A stretch of DNA of 55,146 bases from CAZUZD01 sp964624465 (GTDB lineage Bacteria > Planctomycetota > Planctomycetia > Isosphaerales > Isosphaeraceae), in assembly GCA_964624465.1 (NCBI GenBank), contig CAZUZD010000009.1:1-55146 (forward strand). The letters run 5' to 3'. The notes under the pieces were generated by a model, which saw only the letters and a program-made list of their open reading frames with translations, ran no database searches and was not told the DNA's origin. This document shows, in pieces, positions 17,074-25,893 of this stretch. Each line of letters opens with the position of its first letter. Within the stretch, counting starts at the first letter, position 1. Position numbers and translations under genes: made by a program.

Positions 17074-17113
17074 CAAAAAACAACGAGACCCCGGCCGCGG
17101 GGCCGGGGTCTCG
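17074..17113 (-). terminator. Rho-independent terminator of the ferredoxin gene
   Basis: CGAGACCCCGGCC (17084-17096) and GGCCGGGGTCTCG (17101-17113) form a perfect 13-bp stem with a 4-nt loop. On the minus strand it is followed by TTGTTTTTT. This is the clearest intrinsic terminator in the window, about 40 nt past the ferredoxin stop. Confidence 0.9.
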
Positions 17114-17151
17114 TCGAAAATTCAGCGACGTGCGGGCGGAGGCGGCGTCGG

Positions 17152-17451
17152 TCAGGACTTCGCCTTGTTGCAGGCGGGGCCCTCGACGGCGGACTTCTTC
17201 TCGTTGATGACCGGGCACTTGGGAGACTCTTCGGCGTTCAGCGCCGTGAAGTCCTTCCACTCGTCCGGGAGGTTGTCCTCGTGGAAGATCGCCTCGACCG
17301 GGCACTCCGGCACACACGCCTCGCAGTCGATGCACTCATCCGGGTGGATGTAGAGCATCTGCGCCCCTTCGTAGAAGCAGTCGACGGGGCAAACGACGAC
17401 GCAGTCCGTATACTTGCAATCGAAGCAAGGCTCGGCGACCACGTGGGCCAT
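17152..17451 (-). CDS. fdxA: 7Fe-type ferredoxin ([3Fe-4S][4Fe-4S])
   Basis: 99 aa. The N-terminal motif pattern C-x2-C-KYTDC-x3-CP followed by CIDC-x2-C-x3-CP matches FdxA ferredoxins of the Azotobacter FdI type, with the diagnostic phrases CPVDCFYEG and IHPDECIDC. It carries electrons in the cytoplasm at low potential. AAAGGAA lies 9 nt before the ATG. A consensus-like promoter upstream and a strong terminator downstream show that it is a single-gene transcript. Confidence 0.95.
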   Translation of the reverse strand: MAHVVAEPCFDCKYTDCVVVCPVDCFYEGAQMLYIHPDECIDCEACVPECPVEAIFHEDNLPDEWKDFTALNAEESPKCPVINEKKSAVEGPACNKAKS

Positions 17452-17554
17452 GTGGAGCAGTTCCTTTCGATCGGGAGCGCGGGTGAGGGCGGGAGGCCGA
17501 CCCCGGGGCGCCGGGCCACGGGCGCCGGGGCCGGTCCGGGCGACTCGCCGCGGT

Positions 17555-17583
17555 ATCTTAAGTCGTTAGTGAGAATGGGTCAA
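17555..17583 (-). promoter_or_regulatory. Sigma70-type promoter of fdxA
   Basis: Reading on the minus strand, TTGACC (-35, 17583-17578) and TAAGAT (-10, 17560-17555) are separated by exactly 17 nt. Transcription would begin near 17548, giving a leader of about 100 nt. It is one of two near-consensus promoters in the window. Confidence 0.75.
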
Positions 17584-17615
17584 GCGGCCGGGCTGGGCAG
17601 GCCGGGCGGCCTCGA

Positions 17616-18185
17616 TCAGGGCTGGGCCTTCCGCTTGATCGACTTGATCAGGATCGGCTCGGCGGGCACGTCCTCGAGGGGGCCGCGGGTGACCGTCTTG
17701 ACCGCGACGATCTTGTCGGCGACGTCCATGCCCTCGAGCACCCGACCGAAGACGGTGTAGCCGCCGCCGTAGGTGTCGAGCTGCTTGTTGTCGGCGACGT
17801 TGATGAAGAACTGGGCCGTGGCCGAGTCGGGGTTGTTCGTGCGCGCCATGGCGATCGAGCCGCGGAGGTTGCTCAGGCCGTTCTTCGACTCGTTCTTGAC
17901 CGGCGCCTTGGTCCCCTTCTCCTTCATGTCGGCGGTCATGCCGCCGCCCTGAATCATGAAGCCGGGGATGACCCGGTGGAAGACCGTGCCGTCGTAGAAC
18001 GCGCCGTCGACGTAGCCCAGGAAGTTCTCGACGGTCTTGGAAGCCTTCTGGGGCTCGAGCTCGACGGTGATGTCGCCCAGGTTCGTCGCGATCACGACCA
18101 CGGGCTTGGCATCGTCAAGGGCCACGGCCGGGGCGGCGCCGAGCAGGCCGACCAGGGCCAGGGTGGAGAGGGCGAGCTTGCGCAT
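17616..18185 (-). CDS. Secreted peptidyl-prolyl cis-trans isomerase (cyclophilin)
   Basis: 189 aa. A signal peptide (residues 1 to about 22, ending near AVALDD) precedes a compact bacterial cyclophilin domain. FHRVIPGFMIQGG contains the conserved catalytic Arg and Phe, and the motifs SATAQFFINV and GYTVFGRVLEGMDV are also typical. It speeds proline isomerisation in exported proteins, most likely in the periplasm. The ATG at 18185 is chosen because it begins the signal peptide; the in-frame extension upstream looks non-coding. It lies on the same strand as fdxA but is separated from it by the fdxA promoter. Confidence 0.93.
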   Translation of the reverse strand: MRKLALSTLALVGLLGAAPAVALDDAKPVVVIATNLGDITVELEPQKASKTVENFLGYVDGAFYDGTVFHRVIPGFMIQGGGMTADMKEKGTKAPVKNESKNGLSNLRGSIAMARTNNPDSATAQFFINVADNKQLDTYGGGYTVFGRVLEGMDVADKIVAVKTVTRGPLEDVPAEPILIKSIKRKAQP

Positions 18186-18349
18186 CGGTTCGGTCTTTCT
18201 CACACAGGGTGCAGGGGGGAGTGGGGCGGCGTCGGTCGCGACACCGCGGTCGGGTTCCAGACCCACAAAACTAACAGGGCACCCGGAACACTGTCGAGCA
18301 GCGAACCGGGCGCCCCGGGGGGAGATCGACTATCCGTCCGCCGACCGCC

Positions 18350-21300
18350 TCAGCGGCTGGCGCGTTCGAGCAGCTCGTCGACCTGGACGGCGAGGTCGCC
18401 GGGCAGGTCCTTCTTGGCACGGGCCGCGACCTCGAGGTACCGGCGGGCCTCGGCCGTCGTCTCGGGCCTGGCGGCGAGCAGCCGGCCCATGTGGTAGTTG
18501 AGGACCGGGTGCTCCGGCGCCTTGCGGAGGCCGTCGGCGTAGGTCTGGCGGGCGTCGTCGGGCTTGCCGGCCGCCTCCTGGATCGACCCGAGGGTGTCCA
18601 GGAACTCGGCGGGCAGGGCGTCCCGGCTGGTCGCCTTCGCCAGCCCCTCGGCCAGGGTCAGCGCCTCGCCGTTGCGGTCGAGGTAGGCGTGCAGGATCCA
18701 GGCCTTGTTGTTGACGGCCTCGACCAGCGTCGGCTGGGCCTTCAGCACCACGTCATACTCGCCGACGGCCCGCTCCAGCAGCTCCACCCGGCGGCTACGG
18801 TCCACCTGGCCCGACTCCCCCTCCGCCAGCAGGATATCGCCGAACGTCAGATGCACCACCGGCGAGGGGGACTGACCGGCGGCCTTCTCGGCCCAGGGCA
18901 GGGCCAGGTCAGTCTGCCCCCCCTTGTGGTAGCCGATGGCGATCGCCAGGCACGAGCGGCCGCCGTCGGCACGGCCGCCGAACCGGTCGGCCAGGCGGCC
19001 GGCACGGGCGAGGTCGGGCGCCGCGGCGCTGGCCTTGCCCGTGGCGGTGGCCGGCTCGACGAGCCGCTGGATCAGCGCTGCCAGAGCCGCATCGTCCTCA
19101 GGGACCGCCTTGAGTGAGGCCTCCAGCACGTCGGCGGCCAGCTTGCGGTCGCCGTTACCCCGGTAGATCTCCGAGAGCAGCAGCGAGCCCTCGCGGAACT
19201 TCGGCTCCTGGGCCAGCGCCTTCTGGAGCAGGTCGATCGCCTCGCGGCGGCCCGTCTCGGCGGCCGGGCCATCGCCCTCGCGGGCGGCCAGCGCCTGGGC
19301 CTGGAGCAGCAGGGCGGCGGCCCCCTCGCGGTCGGACTCGCGGGCGAGCTTCGCCTGGGCCAGCGCCTCATCAGCCTGGCCGGTCAGGAGCAGGGCCTGG
19401 CCGTACTCGACGCGGATGTCGGCCCGCGACGGGTTGCGCTTCAGGGCCTCGGCATACTTGCTGGTCGCCTCGTCGGCGCGCCCGGCCGAGGCCGCCATGC
19501 GGGCCAGCAGCAGCGGACCGATCTCGGCCTTGGGGTCGAGGTCGCTCAGCTCCTGGGCGACCCGGCTGGCTCGGGTGGTGTCGCCGTCGCGGATCGCCAG
19601 GTCGAAGGCGAACTGGGGGAACCGCAAATCCTGCGGGTAGGCCTGACGCGCCTCCTCGACCAGCGTGGCCGCCTGGCGGTGGACCGCCGCGGCGTCGGTG
19701 GGCCGGGTCTTCGAGAGCGCCGCGGCCTGAGCCAGGAGGATCTCGATCCGCTGGGCGGCCAGCCGGGTCCGTCCCGACGAGCCGGCGGGTTCGAGCTCGA
19801 CCAGGGCCTGGACCGTGGCGGCGGCCTTGTCGTACTGCCCATCGGCCCGATAGGCCTCGACGAGCAGCCGCTGGGCGGCCCCGCCCGGCGTGGCCTTCGC
19901 CAGGGCCTCCAGCTCGGTGACGCTGCGCGGGTCCTTGGCCTGCACCAGCAGCTCGTAGCGGGCCCGCAGCAGCTCGGCCGAATCCGGTTCGGCCTCGAGC
20001 CCGGCCTGGAGGGCGGCGAGCGCCCGGGTCCGGCCGTCGGGACCGTTCTGGTTCTCGATCACCGCCAGGACCAGGAACAGGCTGTTCGGCTTGGTCCCGC
20101 CATCGATGACTGCGCGGATCGAGGCCGCGGCCTGCGTGGCCTTGCCCTGCGAGGCCCACAGCAGCGCCCGGTAGGCCACGGCCGCCGGGTTGGTCGGCTC
20201 AGCCTTCAGGACCAGGTCCAGCTGGGCCTCGGCCGACTTCTCGTCGCCGGCGGCGCGGTAGAAGTCCGCGGCCTGGGTCCGCTCGTCGAGCGTGGTCTTC
20301 GGGTCGTTCAGCAGGGCCAGCACCTCGGCCTTGGCCCGGGCCACATCCCCCTTGGCCGCTCGCGCCGTGGCGAGCTTCCAGCGCACCACGCGGGCGAGCT
20401 CGGAGGCCCCGCTGTCGCGCAGCAGCGCCTCGAACCGGGCGATGGCGGCGTCGTAGTCACGATTTTCCATCGCCATGGTGGCCAGCGACCACTGGGCGGC
20501 GGCGGCCAGCGGCAGGCCCCGATCGATCTCCTTGACCGTCTGGTCCTTCACGATCGACTCGAAGACCTCGCGGGCCTGCGTGTCGGAGCCGGAGAGCTGA
20601 TCGAGCTGGGCCTTCCAGTACAGGGCGACCTTGTTGTTCGGGTCCTTGGCGATCGCCGCATCGAGGTGCGTCGAGGCCGCCTTCAGGTCGCGCTGCGAGA
20701 ATGCGAGCTGGGCCTCGAGCAGGTCGGCCGCCGACGACTCGCTCCAGCGGCGGCGGATGGTCGCGATCGTCTGACCGACCGCCTCGTAATCCTTGCGCTC
20801 CAGGTCGATCAGGGCCAGCTGCACCAGCGGCACCGAGTTCTCGGCGTCTTGACCCAGGGGCACCAGGAGCTGCCGGGCCTGCTCGGGCTGGGCCAGGGGG
20901 CCGGCGAGGATCTTGGCGCGGAGCAGGATCAGGTCAGTCTCTTTCGGGTGCGCCGACAGGAACTCGGCGACGGTGGCCTCGGCCTCGCGAGCCTGCTTGG
21001 CGTCGAGCTTCATGGCGGCGTCGAGGGCGACCAGGTCCGCGTCCTCCGGGAACCGGGCCCGTGCCGCAGCCAGCCGCTTGCGGGCCCCGGCCAGATCGCC
21101 GCGCTGGTTCAGCGTGGTGATGACGAGCTGCTCGGCCGCCGGGCCGGCGCCGGGCTGCTGGGTCAGCGCTTCGAGCTGCCCGATGTCGATGCCGGCAGCG
21201 TTGACCTGGCCGTCGATCTTGGCCAGGCGAATCTGCATGCTGGCCGAGGGCTTGAGGCCGGCGGCGATGGCCTGCTCGTACGACTGCCGGGCCAGCTTGA

Positions 21301-22954
21301 GGCTCTCGGGCGTGCGGCGGCTCTGATGGATCTCGGCCTGGAGCAGCAGCAAGGTCGGCACCAGCTCGCGGGCGAGCTGGCCCTCGCGGCTGCGGGCGAA
21401 GAGCCGCTCGACGATCGGTGCAGCCTCTTCAGGATAGCCCGCCTGGAGGACCGACCACGCGACCCAGACCTGGTAGCGGGGGTCGAGCTTCTCGCCACCC
21501 AGCCGCTGGGCCTTCTGCAGGTAGATGCGACCCAGGGCCGGATCCCTGGTGAGGATCAGCGCGACGCCGCAGAGGGCCTGGGCGGTCGCGACGTCGGGCA
21601 GGCCCGCGGCGGCCTGCTCCAGGTGCGTGACGGCCGAGTTGGCCAGCCGTGCCGCCTCACCCTCGGCCTTGCGGAGGCCGCCCTCGGTCGGCTCGGTGGT
21701 GGCCAGGCCCGAGCGCTCGAGCTCCACGAGACCCTGGAACAGGTTGCCGAGCGCCTGGTAGCGGGCGTTGGTGCTGGTCAGCAGCTCGTGAATGTACGGG
21801 CTGGCACGCTCGAACCGCTGCGGGTCCGACGGGTCGGAGAGGGCCGTCTTGATGGCGATCTCGCGCAGCTCCATCGCCGTGGGGATCCAGGCCGGGATGG
21901 TCGCCATCGGCCTCTTGAGCGCGGCCGAGGTCACGGCCATCGCCTCATCGCGGCGATCCCGAGAGAGCAGGTATTCGGCGTAGGCCAGGTGGGTCCGCAG
22001 ATCCACCTCACCGGTGGTCTCGAGGGCCTGCTTGTAGAAGCCGTCGGCCACCGTGCCGAACGACTCCTCCAGCTTCCCGACGGCGGTGGCCGCGCCGGGC
22101 TGCCGGCTGGCGGTGCCGGCGAGGTGCAGCTGGGCCTGGCCGATGAAGCTGCTCACGGCCCGGACGCGGCCCGGGGCGGCGGCGTCAATCGGGATCGCGG
22201 TCAGGGCCCGCTCGAAGCTCCCCAGGCGGGCGGTGAGCTCGGCCGGGTCGGTGGTGCTCTGGAGGTCCATCAGCAGCAGCCGGGCGTGGGCGAGCAGGTC
22301 GCTGGGGTCGGTCGCCGGGGTGTGCGACCGCTCGGCCGTGAGGGCGGCGGCGAGGGTCGTCGCGTCGTCGCTGGCGCGGGCGATCTGGGCCTCGACCCAG
22401 CGGCCGCGAGACGGATCGGCCTGGGTGGTGCGGAGCCGGGTGAGGAACTGCTGGGCCTCGCCCAGGTTCGGCGGCTGGCGGTCGAGCGCCTCCAGGGCCG
22501 AGACATAGAGCGCATCGGGGTTCTCGGGCTCGAGCGGCAGCAGCTCGCCGGCCCAGCGAGCGGCCTCGCCCAGCTCCTCGCGGCGGAGGGCGTCCTCGAG
22601 CAGGATCCGGCGCGGGCCGGGCCGCTTGGCGTCATACTTGGCCGCGCTCTGGAGGGCCGCCATCCGCTCGGGCCGCAGCTTGGTCCGCTGGGCGTCGGAC
22701 TGCTTCGACCAGTCCTCGAGCATCGCGGCCAGCTCCTGATGGATGGCCGCGTTCTTGGGGTCCTGCTGCAGGGCACGCCCGTACTGGACCTTCGCCCGGT
22801 CGTAGCGCTGGGCCTTGGTCTCCTCACGCGCCTGGCTCAGGATCTGGTCGGTCCGGCCGGGCAGCATGGCCGTGATGATCGTGAAGACCCCGGCGGCTGC
22901 AAGCAGCACGAACAGGGCCGAAAGGACGATCATGGGTCTCCAGCGGACGGTCAT
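18350..22954 (-). CDS. Giant membrane-anchored TPR-repeat protein
   Basis: 1534 aa. A single N-terminal membrane segment (about residues 9-32) is followed by nearly unbroken Ala/Leu-rich helical repeats with TPR-like spacing. Examples are AKVQYGRALQQDPKNAAIHQ near the start and ALKRNPSRADIRVEYGQALL and ADGLRKAPEHPVLNYHMGRL toward the end. There is no catalytic domain. It resembles secretion or assembly scaffolds such as PEP-CTERM/PrsT- or BcsC-like TPR proteins, but no beta-barrel or peptidase is attached. AGGAGG lies 8 nt before the ATG at 22954; a GTG at 22963 overlaps that site and is less likely. It is probably a periplasmic protein-interaction platform; partners are unknown. Confidence 0.85.
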   Translation of the reverse strand: MTVRWRPMIVLSALFVLLAAAGVFTIITAMLPGRTDQILSQAREETKAQRYDRAKVQYGRALQQDPKNAAIHQELAAMLEDWSKQSDAQRTKLRPERMAALQSAAKYDAKRPGPRRILLEDALRREELGEAARWAGELLPLEPENPDALYVSALEALDRQPPNLGEAQQFLTRLRTTQADPSRGRWVEAQIARASDDATTLAAALTAERSHTPATDPSDLLAHARLLLMDLQSTTDPAELTARLGSFERALTAIPIDAAAPGRVRAVSSFIGQAQLHLAGTASRQPGAATAVGKLEESFGTVADGFYKQALETTGEVDLRTHLAYAEYLLSRDRRDEAMAVTSAALKRPMATIPAWIPTAMELREIAIKTALSDPSDPQRFERASPYIHELLTSTNARYQALGNLFQGLVELERSGLATTEPTEGGLRKAEGEAARLANSAVTHLEQAAAGLPDVATAQALCGVALILTRDPALGRIYLQKAQRLGGEKLDPRYQVWVAWSVLQAGYPEEAAPIVERLFARSREGQLARELVPTLLLLQAEIHQSRRTPESLKLARQSYEQAIAAGLKPSASMQIRLAKIDGQVNAAGIDIGQLEALTQQPGAGPAAEQLVITTLNQRGDLAGARKRLAAARARFPEDADLVALDAAMKLDAKQAREAEATVAEFLSAHPKETDLILLRAKILAGPLAQPEQARQLLVPLGQDAENSVPLVQLALIDLERKDYEAVGQTIATIRRRWSESSAADLLEAQLAFSQRDLKAASTHLDAAIAKDPNNKVALYWKAQLDQLSGSDTQAREVFESIVKDQTVKEIDRGLPLAAAAQWSLATMAMENRDYDAAIARFEALLRDSGASELARVVRWKLATARAAKGDVARAKAEVLALLNDPKTTLDERTQAADFYRAAGDEKSAEAQLDLVLKAEPTNPAAVAYRALLWASQGKATQAAASIRAVIDGGTKPNSLFLVLAVIENQNGPDGRTRALAALQAGLEAEPDSAELLRARYELLVQAKDPRSVTELEALAKATPGGAAQRLLVEAYRADGQYDKAAATVQALVELEPAGSSGRTRLAAQRIEILLAQAAALSKTRPTDAAAVHRQAATLVEEARQAYPQDLRFPQFAFDLAIRDGDTTRASRVAQELSDLDPKAEIGPLLLARMAASAGRADEATSKYAEALKRNPSRADIRVEYGQALLLTGQADEALAQAKLARESDREGAAALLLQAQALAAREGDGPAAETGRREAIDLLQKALAQEPKFREGSLLLSEIYRGNGDRKLAADVLEASLKAVPEDDAALAALIQRLVEPATATGKASAAAPDLARAGRLADRFGGRADGGRSCLAIAIGYHKGGQTDLALPWAEKAAGQSPSPVVHLTFGDILLAEGESGQVDRSRRVELLERAVGEYDVVLKAQPTLVEAVNNKAWILHAYLDRNGEALTLAEGLAKATSRDALPAEFLDTLGSIQEAAGKPDDARQTYADGLRKAPEHPVLNYHMGRLLAARPETTAEARRYLEVAARAKKDLPGDLAVQVDELLERASR

Positions 22955-23318
22955 CGGGCGCACCTCCTAGGGCTCGGGGCCGGACCGCGGCCCAGGGAGG
23001 GATTTCCGGCGCGCCTGCCATCATGGCGACGTCCCCGGTCCCTGGGTCGGCGGCTTCTGGAAGACGGTGGCGGGGTCGTGGGTGGATCACCACCCGCCCG
23101 CGCAATCGGCAAGACGTCGCTTGGAACAGCTCTTCGGTGTGAAATCGTGGGACGTCGGAACGAGCCGACAGCGGACCCGGGAACCGATCGCTCGATTCCC
23201 GGCGGCCCCGGAGCCGGCCGTCTGGCCACTGGCTCCCGCAGGCAGGGCGACACCTTACTCCTCCGCCCGACCTTCATCAAGCGGAACTCGCGAGCCGGCG
23301 GCACAGGCCGCGGACCGG
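22955..23318. other. 364-bp gap with no feature seen
   Basis: It lies between the TPR gene start and the glycosyltransferase stop, both on the minus strand. Apart from the ribosome site of the TPR gene I found no convincing promoter, hairpin or short gene. Confidence 0.45.
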
Positions 23319-24470
23319 TCAGATCGCAACCTCACACGGAACCGGCGATTGCACCGTCCGACCGCCTTGACGGGCCAGTTCCAGCAGCGTGCGAGCCACC
23401 CGGTCCCAGTCGTAGGCGCGGTCGATGGTCGCCAGCGGCGGCACCGCCGCGAGCCCCGACCCGCCCGCCTGCCGTTGCCAGGCGGCATCGAGGGTTCCCG
23501 CGTCACAAGGATCGAAGAACTGGATGCCCGGCAGTTCGAATTCCCGGAGCGAGCTGTTGTAACTGGTCAGCACGGGCGTGCCGTGGCGGAGGGCGTCGAG
23601 CACCGGGAAGCCGAATCCCTCGTAGAACGACGGGTAGAGCGACCAGCCCGCTGTCCGGTACGCCCGGCAGAGCTCGGCATCGGAGAGGACGCCCAGGAAC
23701 CGGACCTTCCGGTCGCCCGAGGCGCTGGCCCGCTGGATCAGCTTCCGGGGGGTGAGCCAGCCCAGTCTTCCCACCCACCAGAGTTCCGCATCGGGGGGCA
23801 GGGCGGCCGAGTCCCGGAACCAGTCCAGGACGAAGGGGGCATTCTTCCGGGGCTCAACGGTCGAGACGACCAGGCCCACCTCGGGGCGGCGGACCACCGG
23901 GGCCGTGTCCAGGTGCCGGTCGACGCAGAGGCTCGGGCCCGAGTGGCAGACGGTCACCCGATCCGCTGGCAGGCCGGTCAGCCAGGTGCCGTCGGCCTTC
24001 GTCGAGTGCGAGACGGCCAGGGCGGCGTCCGACGCCAGCAGGGTGCGGGCATAGAAGCCCTGGAACATCTGCCGGGTCGACTCCGAGTGCGTCGCCGGGA
24101 CCACCTGCGGGGTGAAGTCGTGAAGAATGCTCAGCTCGACCGGGAACAGGCGTTCCTCGGGCCTCAGACAGCCGTAGATGGCTGCCGCTCGGGGCCCGGG
24201 CACGCCCAGGGGCACTCGTCGGCCCGACCAGACCCGCGCCGCCCACTCACCCAGGTCCTGGTCGTGGTCCCAGCTCAGGTCAGCCGGAGGAATCACCTCG
24301 GATCGCTGGGCGAAGAACCGGACCCGGCCGTGGCGGGCGAGGGCCATCGCGATCCGGACGCAGTAGCGCCCGATTCCGGTCAAATACCGGTCGCCGAACG
24401 GGTTGGCGTCGAGGTAGAACTCCGGACGACCGCCGGTGGTGCCGGAGGCCTTCGCATGCGGGACGCTCAT
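23319..24470 (-). CDS. GT4-family glycosyltransferase
   Basis: 383 aa, a GT-B fold glycosyltransferase. The N-terminal half begins with a GIGRY motif (YLTGIGRYCVRIAMALARHG). The C-terminal half has the nucleotide-sugar site YPSFYEGFGFPVLDALRHG, in which the second Glu of the usual E-x7-E is Asp. GAGGG lies 9 nt before the ATG at 24470. It probably transfers a hexose such as mannose in cell-surface glycan synthesis. It stands alone, about 16 kb from the glycan export operon, and resembles the first modules of those enzymes. Confidence 0.88.
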   Translation of the reverse strand: MSVPHAKASGTTGGRPEFYLDANPFGDRYLTGIGRYCVRIAMALARHGRVRFFAQRSEVIPPADLSWDHDQDLGEWAARVWSGRRVPLGVPGPRAAAIYGCLRPEERLFPVELSILHDFTPQVVPATHSESTRQMFQGFYARTLLASDAALAVSHSTKADGTWLTGLPADRVTVCHSGPSLCVDRHLDTAPVVRRPEVGLVVSTVEPRKNAPFVLDWFRDSAALPPDAELWWVGRLGWLTPRKLIQRASASGDRKVRFLGVLSDAELCRAYRTAGWSLYPSFYEGFGFPVLDALRHGTPVLTSYNSSLREFELPGIQFFDPCDAGTLDAAWQRQAGGSGLAAVPPLATIDRAYDWDRVARTLLELARQGGRTVQSPVPCEVAI

Positions 24471-24860
24471 CGACGGTGTCCCTCGGGGGTGCAAGCTCGA
24501 ACGTGACTACCGGTCGCGCGGCCCGCCAGCCCGGCGGCCCTGGCGAGTTCGTAACGGCTTGCCCGGGTGCCGTCAACGCGAACTGGCGGCCCGGGAGTAG
24601 CCGGTGTCACATCCGGCCGGCGTGGGCGTTGTGCACCGGGATCCTCGGCCCTGGGAACGGGTCCCGGCCCGCCGGCCGATTGCAACCGCGACGGCTCTCC
24701 CCTTAGGATCGAACAGCAACGGGTCGCACCAGGGGCCGGCTGAGTGGCCTCCAGTCGACTCCGCGCGGTTCGCCGCCGGATCAGGGCCGACACTGAAGCC
24801 TGCCACCGCGTGGGCTCGCCATGAACCCCAGCGTCCTGTCCCCGCGAGCACTGGATTCGG
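24471..24860. other. 390-bp divergent intergenic region
   Basis: It separates the glycosyltransferase (minus) from a kinase (plus). The promoter candidate at 24680-24709 is annotated separately. A long antisense frame covering the kinase and this region is judged spurious. Confidence 0.45.
24680..24709 (+). promoter_or_regulatory. Candidate promoter upstream of the first kinase gene
   Basis: TTGCAA (24680-24685) and TAGGAT (24704-24709) are spaced 18 nt apart, each matching four of six consensus bases. The start codon is about 150 nt further on. Confidence 0.4.
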
Positions 24861-25742
24861 ATGACGCAGACTCCCGCAGGCGCGCGACTCGCCGCCCTGA
24901 ATTACAAGGTGGTGCGAGCCCTGGGCGCCGGCGCCGGGAGCTCCATCCTCCTCGTCGCCGATACCGAGCTCGGCACCCCGTACGCGCTCAAGGTCATCCG
25001 CCGCCAGGACGCCGACGACGAGATCTACATCAACCAGGCGATCCACGAGTTCGAGGTCACCCGGAATCTCAGCCACGCCAACCTGCTGAAGATCTACGAC
25101 GTCCGTGTCAAGCGGCGCTGGTTCAAGATCGAGGGCGTCGAGCTCCTGATGGAGTACGTCGACGGCCGTACGCTCGACGAGATCGCCGGCCGCGAGATCG
25201 ATCAGCTGGTCCTGATCTTCATCCAGGTCACGGCCGGGCTGGCGCACATGCACCGACGGGGCATCTACCACGGCGACCTCAAGCCGAGCAACCTGATGAT
25301 CTCGCGCACCGGGCAGGTCAAGGTCATCGACTTCGGCACCGCCTGGGTGAAGGGTCAGCCCAAGAACCGGGTGCAGGGCACGCCCCAGTACATGGCCCCC
25401 GAGCAGGCGACCGAGCGGATCGTGGACGACCGCACCGACCTGTACAACCTGGGCGCGACCATGTACCGGATGTTCACCGGCGAGTACGCCAACCTGGGCA
25501 TCCCCGAGCTCGATGAGCTGGTCACCGCCAGGCGCCGGGCCTCGGCGATCTCGCTGCGGCCCGACTTGCCCGGGACGCTCAACGAGACCATCATGCGGTG
25601 CCTGGACCCGAACCCCGACCGCCGGCCGACGAGCTGCAGCGAGATCCGCGACCAGCTGGTTGCGGTCGCCCGGCACCGCAAGTTGCATCCAGAGCAGATC
25701 AAGGGGTCGGAGGAAGGGTTCGAGGATGAATCCGTCCGCTGA
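24861..25742 (+). CDS. Ser/Thr protein kinase, soluble, HGD-type
   Basis: 293 aa, almost entirely a Hanks-type kinase domain. Gly-rich loop GAGAGSS (residues 22-28), Lys44 in YALKV, catalytic loop HGDLKPSN with Asp139, metal-binding DFG at Asp157, and APE in YMAPEQA. The Arg of the usual HRD is Gly, so it lacks the phosphate-sensing Arg of RD kinases. There is no membrane segment or sensor domain, and the C-terminal 30 residues are charged. It should phosphorylate Ser/Thr on unknown targets in the cytoplasm. It lies directly upstream of leuB and near a second kinase. Confidence 0.9.
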   Translation: MTQTPAGARLAALNYKVVRALGAGAGSSILLVADTELGTPYALKVIRRQDADDEIYINQAIHEFEVTRNLSHANLLKIYDVRVKRRWFKIEGVELLMEYVDGRTLDEIAGREIDQLVLIFIQVTAGLAHMHRRGIYHGDLKPSNLMISRTGQVKVIDFGTAWVKGQPKNRVQGTPQYMAPEQATERIVDDRTDLYNLGATMYRMFTGEYANLGIPELDELVTARRRASAISLRPDLPGTLNETIMRCLDPNPDRRPTSCSEIRDQLVAVARHRKLHPEQIKGSEEGFEDESVR

Positions 25743-25893
25743 CCTGGGCCACCGGGTTGGCAATCGCCAGGGCGGGCCCGGGTGAGCGCCGGCCGGTACC
25801 GGCATCCGTGCAAAGTTCGACGAGTCCGGGGTCGATCGACGGTTCGAATTCGCCCCGCGTCGCGCGTCAGGTCTTCTCGGGAGGTTTGCAGCG

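Noticed and set aside
19679..23755. 1358-codon open frame on the plus strand opposite the TPR gene
   Set aside because: No recognisable domain or ribosome site; composition is typical of the reverse complement of Ala/Leu-rich repeats.
25835..25860. GGTTCGAAT-like sequence suggesting a tRNA T-arm
   Set aside because: Flanking bases do not form the 5-bp T stem, and no acceptor or anticodon arm is present nearby.
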